The notes beneath the pieces are model-generated. The model searched no databases and was not told the origin of the DNA. It saw nothing but the letters and a program-made list of their open reading frames with translations. 64,000 bases of DNA from Acholoe squamosa (taxonomy: Eukaryota; Annelida; Polychaeta; Phyllodocida; Polynoidae): contig OX439050.1 of assembly GCA_949317995.1 (NCBI GenBank), positions 55,243,777 through 55,307,776 on the forward strand. The letters run 5' to 3'. A program made the translations under genes and the position numbers. This document shows, piece by piece, positions 33,212 through 45,039 of the stretch (position 1 is its first letter; every line of letters begins with the position of its first letter).

Positions 33212-35560
33212 CTACCATGGAGACCAATGGGCATGATGCATTAATGCATCAGCCTTCAAAGGGTCGAAGGTAAAACAAACTCTTGGTCCCAGCTTTACGC
33301 TGCCCGTTTTTATTGATTCCTCAGGTAATATCGCCAGTGTTACTGCTCCTTTACATAAAGTGCTGACATTTCTTTCTCCCGGATTCCCACTCAAAAGACA
33401 GAGATGTGAGCCTGCAAGGAGAAGGAGCCACTTCCGATAGCGCCGAGGTCTCAGATGGTGGTCACATCCTCGTTCCCCTCCCAAGAGCCATCCCAATAGG
33501 AGACTAGTAAGGAACTTTTTTCCCTTTACCTAAATTATACATACCAGTCCGATCTTCTAGAATGCACAAGTATACCTTAGTTGCCAGTGGAAGACTGAGA
33601 CAGAGTGGCTTTAGACCCAGATTCTGCAGATGAGCCCAAGAGATGTGTACCATCATTGCCAGTTGGAGCCTGCGACAGAGTGGCTGTAGACCCAGGTTCT
33701 GCAGACGACCCAGGGACAAGTGGACCTCCGTTGCCAGTGGGAGGATTGAAGATAGCGAGATGTGCACCCGAGACGGCGGAAGAAACCATGACAAGAGTCC
33801 CTTGTTCAGTAACATGCAGCAAGATCTACATTTGGGTCTACATTGACAACTGAAAGATAGAACAAAAAGAGTCAAGAAGTATTTTCTTTTTTAGGATACA
33901 TTAGGTCAAGGGAGGAAAATAAATGAAATTACCATTTATCAGTTGCGCAGCATTGCGACTGCATGTCGCCTGATTGTCTATAATGTTCTTCCTCTGAGAG
34001 GACAGAGTTTCTATAACTTCAGAAAACCTCTCTACTAGATTCAGGGTCCTGTCTTCATATTCCCTCCTGTCTGATTCCATCGTTACTACAAAGACTTCAC
34101 TTTAGCCAGACGTTTGTCCAGGACAACTTCTTGCTGCTGCCTTTTCCCCCTGACTCTAGTTGGGCTATCCTGGGACTATGCCTGATGCCCTCCTTAGGGG
34201 AAACTCTTTTAGGGGTGGAAGTGACAAGAGGACTCACAGATTGATTGATGCCAATTAAGTCTACTATGTCATCATTTTCAATAATGTCTACCTCCATGTC
34301 GTCAGATTCACTTTTCTCTTTGTTTTAATTCTCCTCTGTAATGTCCAGGTCAACAGACGCAGCGTTTCTAACTGCCCGCCTCCCAGGTTTTTTGAACACA
34401 GGCTTGGCTTGGGATTTCACAGAAAGAGAACTTTCAGATGCAGGATTCTTAGAACTTTTAATGGATGCAGGCTTAGAAGCTCCCTTAAATGCAGACGGAG
34501 AGGCCTCTTTCTTCACAACTGTTTTTGGCTTGGTGGGAGTTGTTTTTGTTCTTTTGCCCTGGGTGGTTTGGGTAACACTTAAATGGTTAGCTAGCATAAG
34601 TTTTTGCTCTGATGGTATATGAATAACGTTCTTAGCTGCTACTGGGCGTGCACTTTGGGGTTTTCCCCTTGCCAGCAGGAGAAGGGAGCACTCTACCCTT
34701 CTGCCTCTGATTCTTACATCTCTCCTTTTCTTCCTTTATGGCATCTGTGTATTGAATAACCTCACCTGAAGGACCTATATGAAAACAACAAGGAGATAAT
34801 TTTTGGAAAGTATTCATGGTATATTCTCTTTGTGGCAGATAAAGGAGGGACTTATATTCATTGAACTGAAGCTCTATGATGAAGCTCTATGATGAAAATT
34901 ATATTATCGTTAAAAGCTGGTTTGGATTACTTAAAAGATGATGGGACTGAAGTTATGTTTGGAGGAGGAAATTTTCCTCTAGGATATATTAATTTTTTAG
35001 GAGGACAAATACATCTTCAACATAATATTTGGTCATTCTCAACTGCAATTCTCTCAATGCCTATATATTTCAGGCACATTACCTCTGTGAGAGAACAACC
35101 TTCAACCACATAGCCCACGTCTATGTCGTCCAGAAAATTCTCATTCTGTGAAATAAAATCATTCTCTGTTTAAACTCTTTTAGATATAAAATAGTCTTTT
35201 CTTTGTCTTTAGCACAAAAGTTGTCAACTTGGTTTTCAGAAAGAGACTCATGGTAAGAAGTGCATTGGTTTTGTTGTCTTACAGCTTCCCATGTACCTTG
35301 AGTCAGCCACTTTGTTATTTTTTTATCTTCATTCTGTGACTTTAAATGCTGTCTTGATTGATTAAGACTCAATATTACACATTACCTCTGATATTACACA
35401 TGAAAAGGATTGCCACATTTTTTATCTTTATGGCCATTAAATGCAATGTTGTGCTTACTTCTGGAGAGTAAAAGGCCATATTGTTTCGGGGCAGGGGCTC
35501 TATCCTAGCTGGAACCAAAACAGTTGCCCCCACCTTCCCGGAAGTGACGTTGTGATGGAA
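33212..35560 (-). pseudogene. Multi-exon gene, unknown function, reading frames broken
   Basis: Five exons with sound splice sites, in 5' to 3' order: 35560-35459 (102 bp, ...ATVLVPARIEPLPRNN...), 35145-35083 (63 bp, NENFLDDIDVGYVVEG...), 34774-33933 (842 bp), 33849-33576 and 33411-33212. Phases agree between the last exons. The long exon encodes EVIQYTDAIKEEKERC, a lysine/serine-rich stretch (KTTPTKPKTVVKKEA), an acidic patch (SESDDMEVDIIENDD), VSPKEGIRHSPRIAQLESGG, and a likely helix beginning MESDRREYEDRTLNLVERF. The next exon repeats a 25-residue unit (GSSAEPGSTATLSQ / GSSAESGSKATLSQ). Continuity needs one-base changes at about 34665 (G run), 34145, 34095 and 33810, plus in-frame stops at about 34327 and at the end of the 33576 exon. 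It looks like a nuclear, disordered protein; no family is recognised. Confidence 0.5.
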
Positions 35561-37499
35561 CTGTGTCAAGTTACACTGGTTTCCAGGGCTCTTTTCTCAC
35601 TGTCCAACATAGTCGTTGTCACAGCGAGAATAACACAGCGAGTATTGAAAATAAACTTCCGTTATAAAAAAGACTCTTGTTGCAAAAAGGCAGAACCTAT
35701 TGTGTAACCGACCAAAAAAGAAGTCTTCACTATGTTCGCTGATATTGGGGAAAATTACGTAATGTAAAATCGCTCTTTGTGTAGCAACCTCCTGATCAGT
35801 CACTATGTAATGACACACATGGGAACTGCAATAAATAATGAAGATCATGTAGTCCATGACATATAGTAAATAAGATGAGATTTATTAAAACTATGTATAG
35901 AAAAATATTTTAACCCCATTGAGGCAACAATTGTGTCATCTAAGGAATGCAGGAACAAGATTGTAACCCACTGGTAGTTTATAGTGATAAAACTGAATGT
36001 AAACTGAATGTGGCAGTATTATGCGCAAATGTTTCATTGCAGGCATAACACTGCCTTATGTCTTTTATGCAAATTTCACTTAAACCCAAGGTTGTATGGA
36101 ACTTACTAATTCCTGTGTTTTCAAATAGCCTTATGATCAATCTCAATGTTGTCATATCAGAACGTTCCTTTACCTTTAGGCGGTTTCATTATACTAATCT
36201 GATGCCTACACAAGAACATGTCAAATACGCACGGTTTAAAGTCCATCCTTGATAAGATGTGCATTATGGATATGAATGCAGACCTCCTTGAACACACACA
36301 GACATGACTTGTATACTGGTGTACTCATGCATGACTGAGCAGCTTCCACTGAGATACTCCAGCCACATAATGTTAGACCCCATCATACTGTTATGGATCC
36401 AGAGACAGATAGACACAAGTAGTCTCTGATTCAATCACCCTTTCAGCACATGTTCACACTTCTAGCAGTACCTCAAAGTTCACCTGTAAAGGTACCAAAC
36501 TAAAATGACATACAATAAGCCTGTCACGCAGTTCTACTAGCCAAACTATTTATGGCCAGGCCCTTAGCTTATATGGGGATCATACAATACAGCCCAGGCT
36601 ACTCTCTACGGGATTCTGACCATAACCACATGGTGTCAGGCACCCCATGGGGAGCAGGGGTAGTTTCATGCCATATCACACACCAGATCCCTCTATGAAT
36701 ATGACTATCAGATCATTGGATACCCATATACTTGTGATGACCAAATAATTTGGTTGCACTGGCACCAAGATACATTTAGGTTGATCCCAGAGGTACTTTA
36801 CAGACATAGGGTTCCTCTTGTTGATGTAATTGTCTATACACAGTGTTGGGTTTTAGCTGAATCTACCCAGTATACATTAGGCATGACCCCAGAGCGGTCC
36901 TGTTTGATCCCCAATCGCCCATGAATAGAACTACGCAGGACCCTTATTGTATGATAATGGTGACAAATATACACAACCTGTTCTTGTAGTAAGGAGCTGA
37001 ACTCAGACAAGGAAAATACATTACCTGTGTGGAAATCAAGACCTATGATTACACCCATTTCAGTTCTCTATGGCTCACAGTGAAGATTGTGTTAATCTTG
37101 TTATGTTGCCTACTGAGGTCTCATGACAGAATGTTAGGCCTTTTCTAACACATGCCCACTTTATGCAGGGGACATGTCTGACGTGCCTTGAGCCTCCGTA
37201 TTCTACACCCACTAAGTGCTGGCTCTATAAGTCTTTGAAGGACAGCATGATACCACCAAAGTTGGGCTTTATTTCCCCTACCGTGAAGCATCACTGCTGG
37301 ATAAATGTTGGCTCAGGGGGACTCAGGACCCAGGTTCATGCAAATTAATGGCCCTTAGTCCCACACTGAACTCATTCATCACAATCAAAATATAGTTATC
37401 AAAATTCATTGAAATACTTTGTGGTCCATTAAGGGTACAAAGAACCTTAACTACGGCCTGTGCATGTGTGATTTCCCTTCTAGGGAGATGTGGCAGTAC
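35561..37499. other. No further gene recognised
   Basis: A possible upstream exon of the 33.2-35.6 kb gene could lie here, but no candidate with both splice sites stood out. No repeats of note. Confidence 0.35.
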
Positions 37500-38173
37500 T
37501 GTCAACGAGTCCGTAAATGATGAATGAGGATGAATACAGACGAATCAGGAATCCAGTTTGATATCCACTTTATTCATTGAAGTCCATGAGGTATAGATGG
37601 TGATACAGTATAAGGTGCCCAACAGTGTCCAAGCCTAGCCCTTGAGCTAAGGGCTCTTGTCTCACGTGAGTGTGTGAGGTATGAGGTATGAAGGTAGAAA
37701 GATAGACTATGAGTGAGCTGTACAAGTATTTATAGTAGGAGCCGCTCACCCAGCTCATCCTAAAAATAGTATCAGGTGAGCTAAATATAGTAACTGGGGA
37801 ACTACAGTGCAGGTATGTAGGTGGATCCTAAACATAGCACTGGGGGTCACAGAGTTCAGTATGGTTCTAAATATAGCTGATGGGAATTCCCGGTATGCTG
37901 TGAGCTGCTCATGATCAATGGGCATGTCCTCCAGCGGGAGGAGTTGGTCTAAACATAGCTACTGGGAATTCCTGGCATGCAGTGAGCTGCTCGTGATTAA
38001 CGGGCATATCCTCCAGTAGGAGGAGGCGGGGTCACTGAGTGCAGTTGACACCGCCAGCCTTTGGTCTATGGGTATGGCTTGGCTTGTGGGTAGACTCGGA
38101 CACTGGGTTACATGGTAGAGTCAAAGGTGAAAAATAATATGATAAGTACAATACCTATAACGGTCTACTGACA
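37500..38173 (-). repeat. 3' LTR (674 bp) of the 37.5-43.7 kb retroelement
   Basis: Begins TGTCAACGAGTCCG and ends CGGTCTACTGACA on the plus strand, so the ends are TG...CA. It matches the LTR at 43003-43683 with about 11 substitutions and one 7-bp indel counted by eye. On the minus strand it is preceded by a purine-rich AGGAATGTGGGGATT, a plausible polypurine tract, which makes this the 3' LTR. The 4-bp flanks are GTAC on both sides of the element. Confidence 0.85.
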
Positions 38174-41100
38174 AATCCCCACATTCCTACTCGATTCTAC
38201 GCGAGGTTTTAAGGAGGAAGTTTGTGAGAATGGTCTACTGACAATTTTATCTGACTGTGTAGTAATAGGTATAACATCTTATCATTAAATTAAAATCAGT
38301 GGTACCGAGGAGATATCCAATACTGATTTTTGGCGGAACACGAATAAACTACAAATAATACAGAGAAAACTGTGCCAAAGAAAGTGTTGTTTGTAATTTC
38401 TGGCAGAAACATGAATAATTCAGGTTGTGGTGGGATACAAGAGCTGGCTACATACCTAGTTATAGGGTTCACACAAAAGAAAAAAAAGAAAAACTATCCT
38501 AAAGCATGCAATTATTGGCTCTGAGGCAGACCTTGAGGTAGACAAATTATGTTGAAGTCTGCTGCAGTACCGGTAGGCACTTAATATTTAGGTATTGAGC
38601 CAATATACAATACAACACAATAAATAAAAACAGAGGTAGAGTAATTGATGACTGGTAATGTCTATCAATCAATTCTTATAATACTGATAAGGCTAGGGAG
38701 TCTGAAGGCTTTGGTAATATCTTTTAGAGAAAAAAAAAATTGAATTTTGGTCGTGATTGACTTAATTGTAGAAATATAGCTTATTTGGTAAAAAGGTTTA
38801 ACTTGGTCAATGGCGAATTTAGCATGGTAGCCTTCAGTCTACCTGAGGTGATCATGGGTTATGAGTGACAAGGTTAATACAAGAATAAAAAGGTGGCTCT
38901 GGCTGATATTTAGATTGGATCTCGATTGATCCTGCAAAGTGCTCCTTGTAAAATTTTAGAAAAATATAAACTAGCTAAAACCCATAAATATTTTGACATG
39001 GTTGGGTTTGAAATAGTACAGTGTGAAAGGAAAGAACTTTATGGCATCTTAAGATCACAAAAATTTGCTGCTTGGCTTGTGGTCTTCATAAGGTTCTTAA
39101 ATAGAAGAAAAAGATAAAAATAAAAATGCAGCGTGTTGTTTTGGTTATGTATCGTGGCCTTGTAAAAAACAAGAAAAACTGGCCTTATAATCAGTTGACT
39201 AGGCTGACTGGGTCAGTGTTTGTAGTGTCCATGGGTGGTCAGAAAAGAAAGCGTGTCTCTACACTTTTAGTCCATAAGTTTTAACAATAGCTTGAATATT
39301 AAAGATTTAGGAATTATTATTGAGATTATTTTCTTTTTCTATGGCAATTGTTGGTGATGTCTTTGCCTCCTCCATCAGGTCGCTGGCCTCCATATAGAGA
39401 AACAGAGCAAGAAAAGAAAAAGGGGGGGATTCTTAGTCACAAAAATCGATAATAGTGTATGGTTCACAAGGCGACCAAGAAAAATACCAAAATGACAAGT
39501 AAGGCGGTGATTAGGCAGTATAAGTTGATGTAAAGGTTCTAGAGTTATAAAGGATGTGGAAATCATCCCCACATGAAGGTTCTAGGTGGGGCTATCCGGT
39601 GAACTGGGTGGCCGGGAGAGTCCATTATTGAGGGATGTCATGGGTGGCCGGTGGTTTGTTTTGATCCCCACATGAGGGTCAAAGGAGGGGTTTACCGCCA
39701 CTGGATGTAATGGGTGGGGTTTGTTTAAACAGCATTGGCTTAGTTACAAAATATGGGAGGTTAGTAGGGACAAGTATTTACAAGGGGTCGGGGGTTGTGG
39801 GGGGGTTGGGGTTGTGGCTGCATGATAGGGGTTCATGGTGCTGCACTGGTGCCTGTTACCACCGTCAGGGGCGGTACACGTGATTGAGCTTCAAATCTGT
39901 TTTATCTCGAAAACAGCAAACTGAAATACTAGGCTGGCTGTATTCCTTATGGACAGTTCACATCCAATTCTGGAGTATTGGCGGGGTAAGTCCCTGAGGG
40001 GTTGTTCTGACGCTAACAGCGTGCGAGCACATAACAGTGCTATGCATGATGCAGATCTATGGTTAAACCTGCCCCATGGAGGCCGGCGGGGATTATCCCC
40101 AGCTACAGCGACCATGAAGGCTTTGAGGGTTGCTGCTATGGTGTGGTTACTCAAGTCCAGCTCCCGTCTTAATACAGGGCTGCTGAGGTAATATTTAATA
40201 TCCTCATGGGCGAGGAAAGTGATGAGGTGTTGCTGCTCCATGATTAAGCTCCTGATTTCAAACGGGCTTCCCTAGCCCACTTAAAAGGGTCTATATCTTC
40301 TCTTTTCTATCCCCTCAGGATGTGTGTGGTGCACATATGCGCAGGCACTGACACATTCTTCTGTGAAATAGAAATGTAGTTCCCGCCATGAATATGACCT
40401 TAGTTGTCGAAATGGCGTTAAACTTCTATTACTCACTCACTCCCTGATTTCTAAAGAATCCATGAGATCACTCCTGATCCTATGTGGTCCAAGGAGGCTG
40501 TGTATGGTCCATGTTGGATTTGGGCCGTGCCTTTCTGCTGGTGGGTCCAGGCTGTGAGTCAGAAAAGGGAAATGTCTAAGTGGGTTGTGAGTGAGGGGAG
40601 AGGTAAAGGTGGGGAGTTTGCTTGGCTGAAGAGGTTTAGTATGTTGGATTATCAGTGTTAAATATTATAGGATAGTGGAGAAGTTCTTCCACATTTTACA
40701 CACACTTTGGGCTCACACCGCCATTGGTTAATAGGGGTACCTGGGCACCATGATAATAAAATTACTATCATGTACAATGCTAGAACGACTGTTAAAGTAA
40801 AATCCTAAATGCTAAAATAGACCCATGAGATAGTCCTACCTATGCTGGTTGCATGATGGGTCTGCCATGATCCCTTTCCAGACACTTGTTGCTGTGTTTA
40901 AAGTGTGGTGGTATTGGTTGTGGGTTGTGTTGTGATCAGATGGGGGTGGACAAGCACTTATAAACCTGAGACTGGGTTTGGCTATTTCCCAGTCTAAGAT
41001 CTCCCATTAGATGGTATGTCTTGCCCTAAAGGGGCGTAGGCCAAATATTATTGGTGGATGCAAGGGGGGTTGAACGGCCCCTTATGCAAATTAGGGTTAT

Positions 41101-41752
41101 CCTGGCCTGGATTGGTTGGTGGTGAGGTATTGTCTAAAAATAGAATATTGGGGAGTTTGGCGCGGGGGTGTTTTATCCTTAGCCAAGGTGATATGGTTAC
41201 TATGGCAACCCTGTGGTCTTTAAAGACCTTGAGGGTGGCGTGTTATTGATTTGTATATGTGCCACCACAGCACTTAAAGGTTGGCGGAAACAGTGGTGTA
41301 AACATGGGGTATGGGTGTCAGAGATCCATCTTCCTACAATAGGCTTATCATTGGAAATAGTGGTCTTGAAGTGGTAACAAGCTGTCGCATGTGTGCTTTG
41401 AAGTTTATACACAAACCGAGGATACAGCGCTGCCTTGGGCGGTCGGTATCTGGCGTGGGTAACCTAACCTAATTATCTGGTAATCCATTTGCCAGTGTTT
41501 GGCGTTCCACTTAGAAGGGGTAGGTAGTTGTATACGAATTAATCAAGATAGTGTTGATTTTGGGTACATAGGAATTTTTATGGTTGTTAGTATTAATGGG
41601 TTGGTTGTTGGGCTGTGACTGTTGCTGTCAGTGTGTTTAAGTGGTTGGGATATTAATGGTTGATTAATTTGGTTAGGGTGCGTGGCACCTGTAGGGATTA
41701 ATGGAGGGGGGTTTTTGTGGGTGGGGAGTGTTTTGACACAATGTCTTGTGAA
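38174..41752. other. Interior of LTR element without recognisable pol
   Basis: Expected place for RT, RNase H and integrase, but no motifs seen. A 116-codon minus-strand frame at 39891-40241 (EQQHLITFLAHEDIKYYLSS start) is unrecognised and abuts the SINE-like unit. Confidence 0.5.
40262..40443 (+). mobile_element. SINE-like unit, copy 3, nested in the LTR element
   Basis: Inverted relative to copies at 10.96 and 12.93 kb: GCCCACTTAAAAGGGTCTAT, GTGCACATATGCGCAGGCAC, then AATGGCGTTAAACTTC and CTATTACTCACTCACTCC. Its presence inside the LTR element dates it after that insertion, or it was carried by the element. Confidence 0.6.
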
Positions 41753-42376
41753 CTATAATGGACGCTTAGGAATTTTTTCTTGATTATCTGGAGGGCATGG
41801 GGCTGAAAGAGATTGTGCCCTTTTTGGCTGCTCATATGAAGTGTGGTGAACAAGATTTGGTTCCAAAGGAAATTTTGGCCCATATTTGGTCATAAAGTTT
41901 ACGCCAAGAATTAGGGGGTGATTTAGCTTTGGGACAACATGTAGTCTTGTTTTAAACTCTGTGTTATCGATGAAGAAGGTTATGGTGATGGAATTGTTGA
42001 CCTGAACTGAGGATTTATCAGCTAGTAAGATTACCATACAAGATCTCCTACCATGTCTGAAATTGGGGGTTGATACTATTTTATCTGCCATTTTCTGGCT
42101 GATAAAGGAAAGGGAGGCTCCAGAGTCTACTAGGGCTCTGTAAGAACTGTCATTGATAACATTAACTGCACATATAGTCAATTCAGTATTAATGTAAGAG
42201 GTCTTACCTTGCTGCCCATACTTACTGGTCTCGACTTTTAATTGGAGGGTGGAAATTCTCTTGTTCTGGTTTTCATAGAGGTCCTCACTGTCTGATAAGG
42301 AGTCTTCATCACAATTCACAAGGTGGGGGTCGCGGTCCTGTTGTTCTGCTGAATTTAATTCTGCTCCATCGTTCAT
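41753..42376 (-). pseudogene. Retropepsin (aspartic protease) region of the LTR element
   Basis: 207-residue frame. An acidic leader (VNCDEDSLSDSEDLYENQNK) is followed by a retropepsin core: the active-site ALVDSGAS at residues 81-88, FISQKMADKIV, and LILGVNF at 155-161, the conserved hydrophobic-LG motif. Retropepsins act as dimers to cut the polyprotein. The frame stops soon after the protease with KIPKRPL and no RT follows. Upstream, the same frame is open back toward gag except for a TAG near 42470, between ENIE and DPGEG. A functional protease is therefore possible only with suppression of, or initiation after, that stop. Confidence 0.7.
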
Positions 42377-42569
42377 TTGTGAAATATGGCATGTGGGGGA
42401 CGTTCCAAGTTTATTGTCTAATGTGGGGGCGGGGCCGTAAGATGCATGGTGGCCCTCCCCTGGGTCCTATTCAATATTTTCATTGTAATGATCTCCTTGT
42501 CCAGAGTCAGGAGATTGGTTGTCGGGATGGTTATCTCCGGTCTTTTTATTTCTGCCTGGTGTTGGATCC

Positions 42570-42953
42570 CTAGACTTCTTCTAGATGGCTATCTAGGTGG
42601 AGGTGATCAGGTGATTGATTTTCAGACGTGCTGTATGTGGTATTTTGAAGACCACCTAATCTTAGGGGTGGTGATTCTGAGGGTGAATAACCAGGTAGGG
42701 TGAGGTTTAAGCCTGGTGGTGGGGCTCCTGCTGGTGTACTGGTAGACGAAAAATGTAAGGTGTTTGAACTCACAGGTGTTTGTTTATGTGTGCGTCTATG
42801 GACTGGCAGCACTGGGTCCAGTTGGAGCGCGTCTGGCGAGGAGTCTATCGGGGTGGTGTACTGTGTTCTGGTAGCTTCTTGCTGATCTCTGTCTGGAGAT
42901 GTAAGGATACATTGTGGGGCTGGCTCCTTTGGTAGGGTCTCACTGTTGTCCAT
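42570..42953 (-). CDS. N-terminal gag-like frame of the LTR element
   Basis: Starts at an ATG about 50 bases inside the 5' LTR, after the candidate primer binding site. The 127 residues (MDNSETLPKEPAPQC start, proline and serine rich, STPAGAPPPGLNLTLPG in the middle) lack a capsid fold or zinc knuckle that I can recognise. It ends at a TAG in a frame different from the protease frame, which continues about 60 bases later. This looks like the disordered N-terminus of a gag whose capsid part has been deleted. Confidence 0.5.
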   Translation of the reverse strand: MDNSETLPKEPAPQCILTSPDRDQQEATRTQYTTPIDSSPDALQLDPVLPVHRRTHKQTPVSSNTLHFSSTSTPAGAPPPGLNLTLPGYSPSESPPLRLGGLQNTTYSTSENQSPDHLHLDSHLEEV

Positions 42954-43002
42954 GGCTCATGAGAGGTGGTAACTGTGGGATGATACCTGGGTTCTCCACC
43001 AT

Positions 43003-43683
43003 TGTCAACGAGTCCGTAAATGATGAATGAGGATGAATACAGATGAATCAGGAATCCAGTTTGATATCCACTTTATTCATTGAAGTCCACGAGGTATAGA
43101 TGGTGATACAGTATAAGGTGCCCAACAGTGTCCAAGCCTAGCCCTTGAGCTAAGGGCTCTTGTCTCACGTGAGTGTGTGAGGTATGAGGTATGAAGGTAG
43201 AAAGATAGACTATGAGTGAGCTGCTCCACCTACAAGTATTTATAGTAGGAGCCGCTCACCCAGCTCATCCTAAAAATAGTATCAGGTGAGCTAAATATAG
43301 TAACTGGGGAAGTCCAGTGCAGGTATGTAGGTGGATCCTAAACATAGCACTGGGGTTCACAGAGTTCAGTATGGTTCTAAATATAGCTGCTGGGAATTCC
43401 CAATATGCTGTGAGCTGCTCATGATCAATGGGCATGTCCTCCAGCGGGAGGAGTTGGTCTAAACATAGCTACTGGGAATTCCTGGCATGCAGTGAGCTGC
43501 TCGTGATTAACGGGCGTATCCTCCAGAAGGAGGAGGCAGGGTCACTGAGTGCAGTTGACACCGCCAGCCTTTGGTCTATGGGTATGGCTTGGCTTGTGGG
43601 TAGACTCGGACACTGGGTTACATGGTAGAGTCAAAGGTGAAAAATAATATGATAAGTACAATACCTATAACGGTCTACTGACA
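43003..43683 (-). repeat. 5' LTR (681 bp) of the LTR retrotransposon
   Basis: Same TG...CA ends as the partner LTR, with a 7-bp insertion near 43220. The minus-strand sequence right after it (TGGTGGAGAACCC) is the candidate tRNA primer site, so transcription runs toward lower coordinates. Confidence 0.85.
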
Positions 43684-44504
43684 GTACCATCAGTACCCAG
43701 GCACGTACTGGGGGTATTCCCCCTTTTCTCATTCTTGGAAATTTGTTTACAGATGGTGGCACAGGACTACATGGTCTGCAATGACAGCAGTAATTTCTAG
43801 GCAATTGGTGTTCACAGAACATGTTATAATCATTAAAGGCCTAAATGCATCAATCCATCATGTCCATTGGTTTGTATGATGCTTCAATGCAGCCCTGGCA
43901 AGTAACTCCCCAGATCTACATTCAAGCATCATGCTGACCTTATAAATAGGGTAGATACACTCCTACATTAGTCCTTCATTGTTTAAGCATGGTTCCGTCG
44001 AGAGGGACCTGGCAAGGTCACCATTTCCTCGGATCAGTAGACAGGTTTTCTTTTCTATATGATGTATGAAGTTTGATGAATCTCTTCATCTATGGGAGTC
44101 AATGAAACAAAGATATTCTCAAAGTTTAGTCTTTAGAATATCATGATCAATTCCTTTCAGGTGAAGGTTAATGAAATAAGCAGATCTATTCAAAGGAAAC
44201 ATACTCAGGAATGTATCATTCATATAAAATAGGATTAAGATTAGAGATCACTCTTAAATGTTGAAACAGATCCCATTGTGAAATGGGAGGTTACTGTTCC
44301 TTGTATATATTGAACGGATCTAAAGTAACTGAAGACCACTACCGAGATATATCCTTGAGAGATTAATACTTATAGATGTGCGTTCAGTGTGCACATATCT
44401 AGTTACTGTGTAAAGGCTGTGGGTTGTTTTACAGGTATAGTAAGAGCTCCAGTATATATGATATACACATATGACAATGGTAATCGTACCAATGTACTGT
44501 CATT

Positions 44505-44694
44505 GCATCGGGCATCCCTAGCCCACTTAAAAGGGTCTATTTCTTCTCTTTCCTATCCCCTCTCGATGTGTGTGGTGCACATATGCGTGGGCACTGACAC
44601 ATTGTCCTGTGAAATTGTGTAATGTAGTTCTCGCCATGAATATGACCTACGCTGTCGATTTGGCATTAAACATCTATTACTCACTCACTCACTG
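44505..44694 (+). mobile_element. SINE-like unit, copy 4
   Basis: GCCCACTTAAAAGGGTCTAT, GTGCACATATGCGTGGGCAC, TTTGGCATTAAACATC and CTATTACTCACTCACTCAC in the same order as copy 3. The TCACTCACTC tail is the simple-repeat end of the family. Confidence 0.6.
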
Positions 44695-45039
44695 TCATTG
44701 CATGGCAATGTTTTGGCCGGGAATATACAACGTCTAGTTCCTAGGACATATATTTACAAATAAACGAGAAGCATCATGATGAATCATGTGTTTATTTGAA
44801 AAGAGTTCAGAGTTTGTATTTTTCCGAAGAATCAGATCGCATCTTGAGGATCAGGTTGGAATGGTCTCATTATTTCTACTTTTCATTCATAGTTCTATTT
44901 ATTGTCATCAAGGTGGTGTACAGTTGCTTCCACATATCAATGGGATGTGCTATCACTGAATTAACGGTTTTTCTCATTTGGCTTCAACTGCAAAGGGCCA
45001 GAATACAATTACTAGTCCTTGAACCATGCAGATGAGGTA

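Larger units (their letters stand above)
37500..43683 (-). mobile_element. LTR retrotransposon, 6.2 kb, gag-protease only (apparently non-autonomous)
   Basis: Two LTRs flank a 4.83-kb interior. Just inside the 5' LTR on the minus strand the sequence TGGTGGAGAACCCAGGTATC is a candidate primer binding site. Gag-like and retropepsin frames occupy 41.75-42.95 kb, but no reverse transcriptase, RNase H or integrase motif appears in 38.17-41.75 kb. A SINE-like unit sits at 40262-40443 inside. Low LTR divergence means a fairly recent insertion, so it probably moved with enzymes supplied by a relative. Confidence 0.75.
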
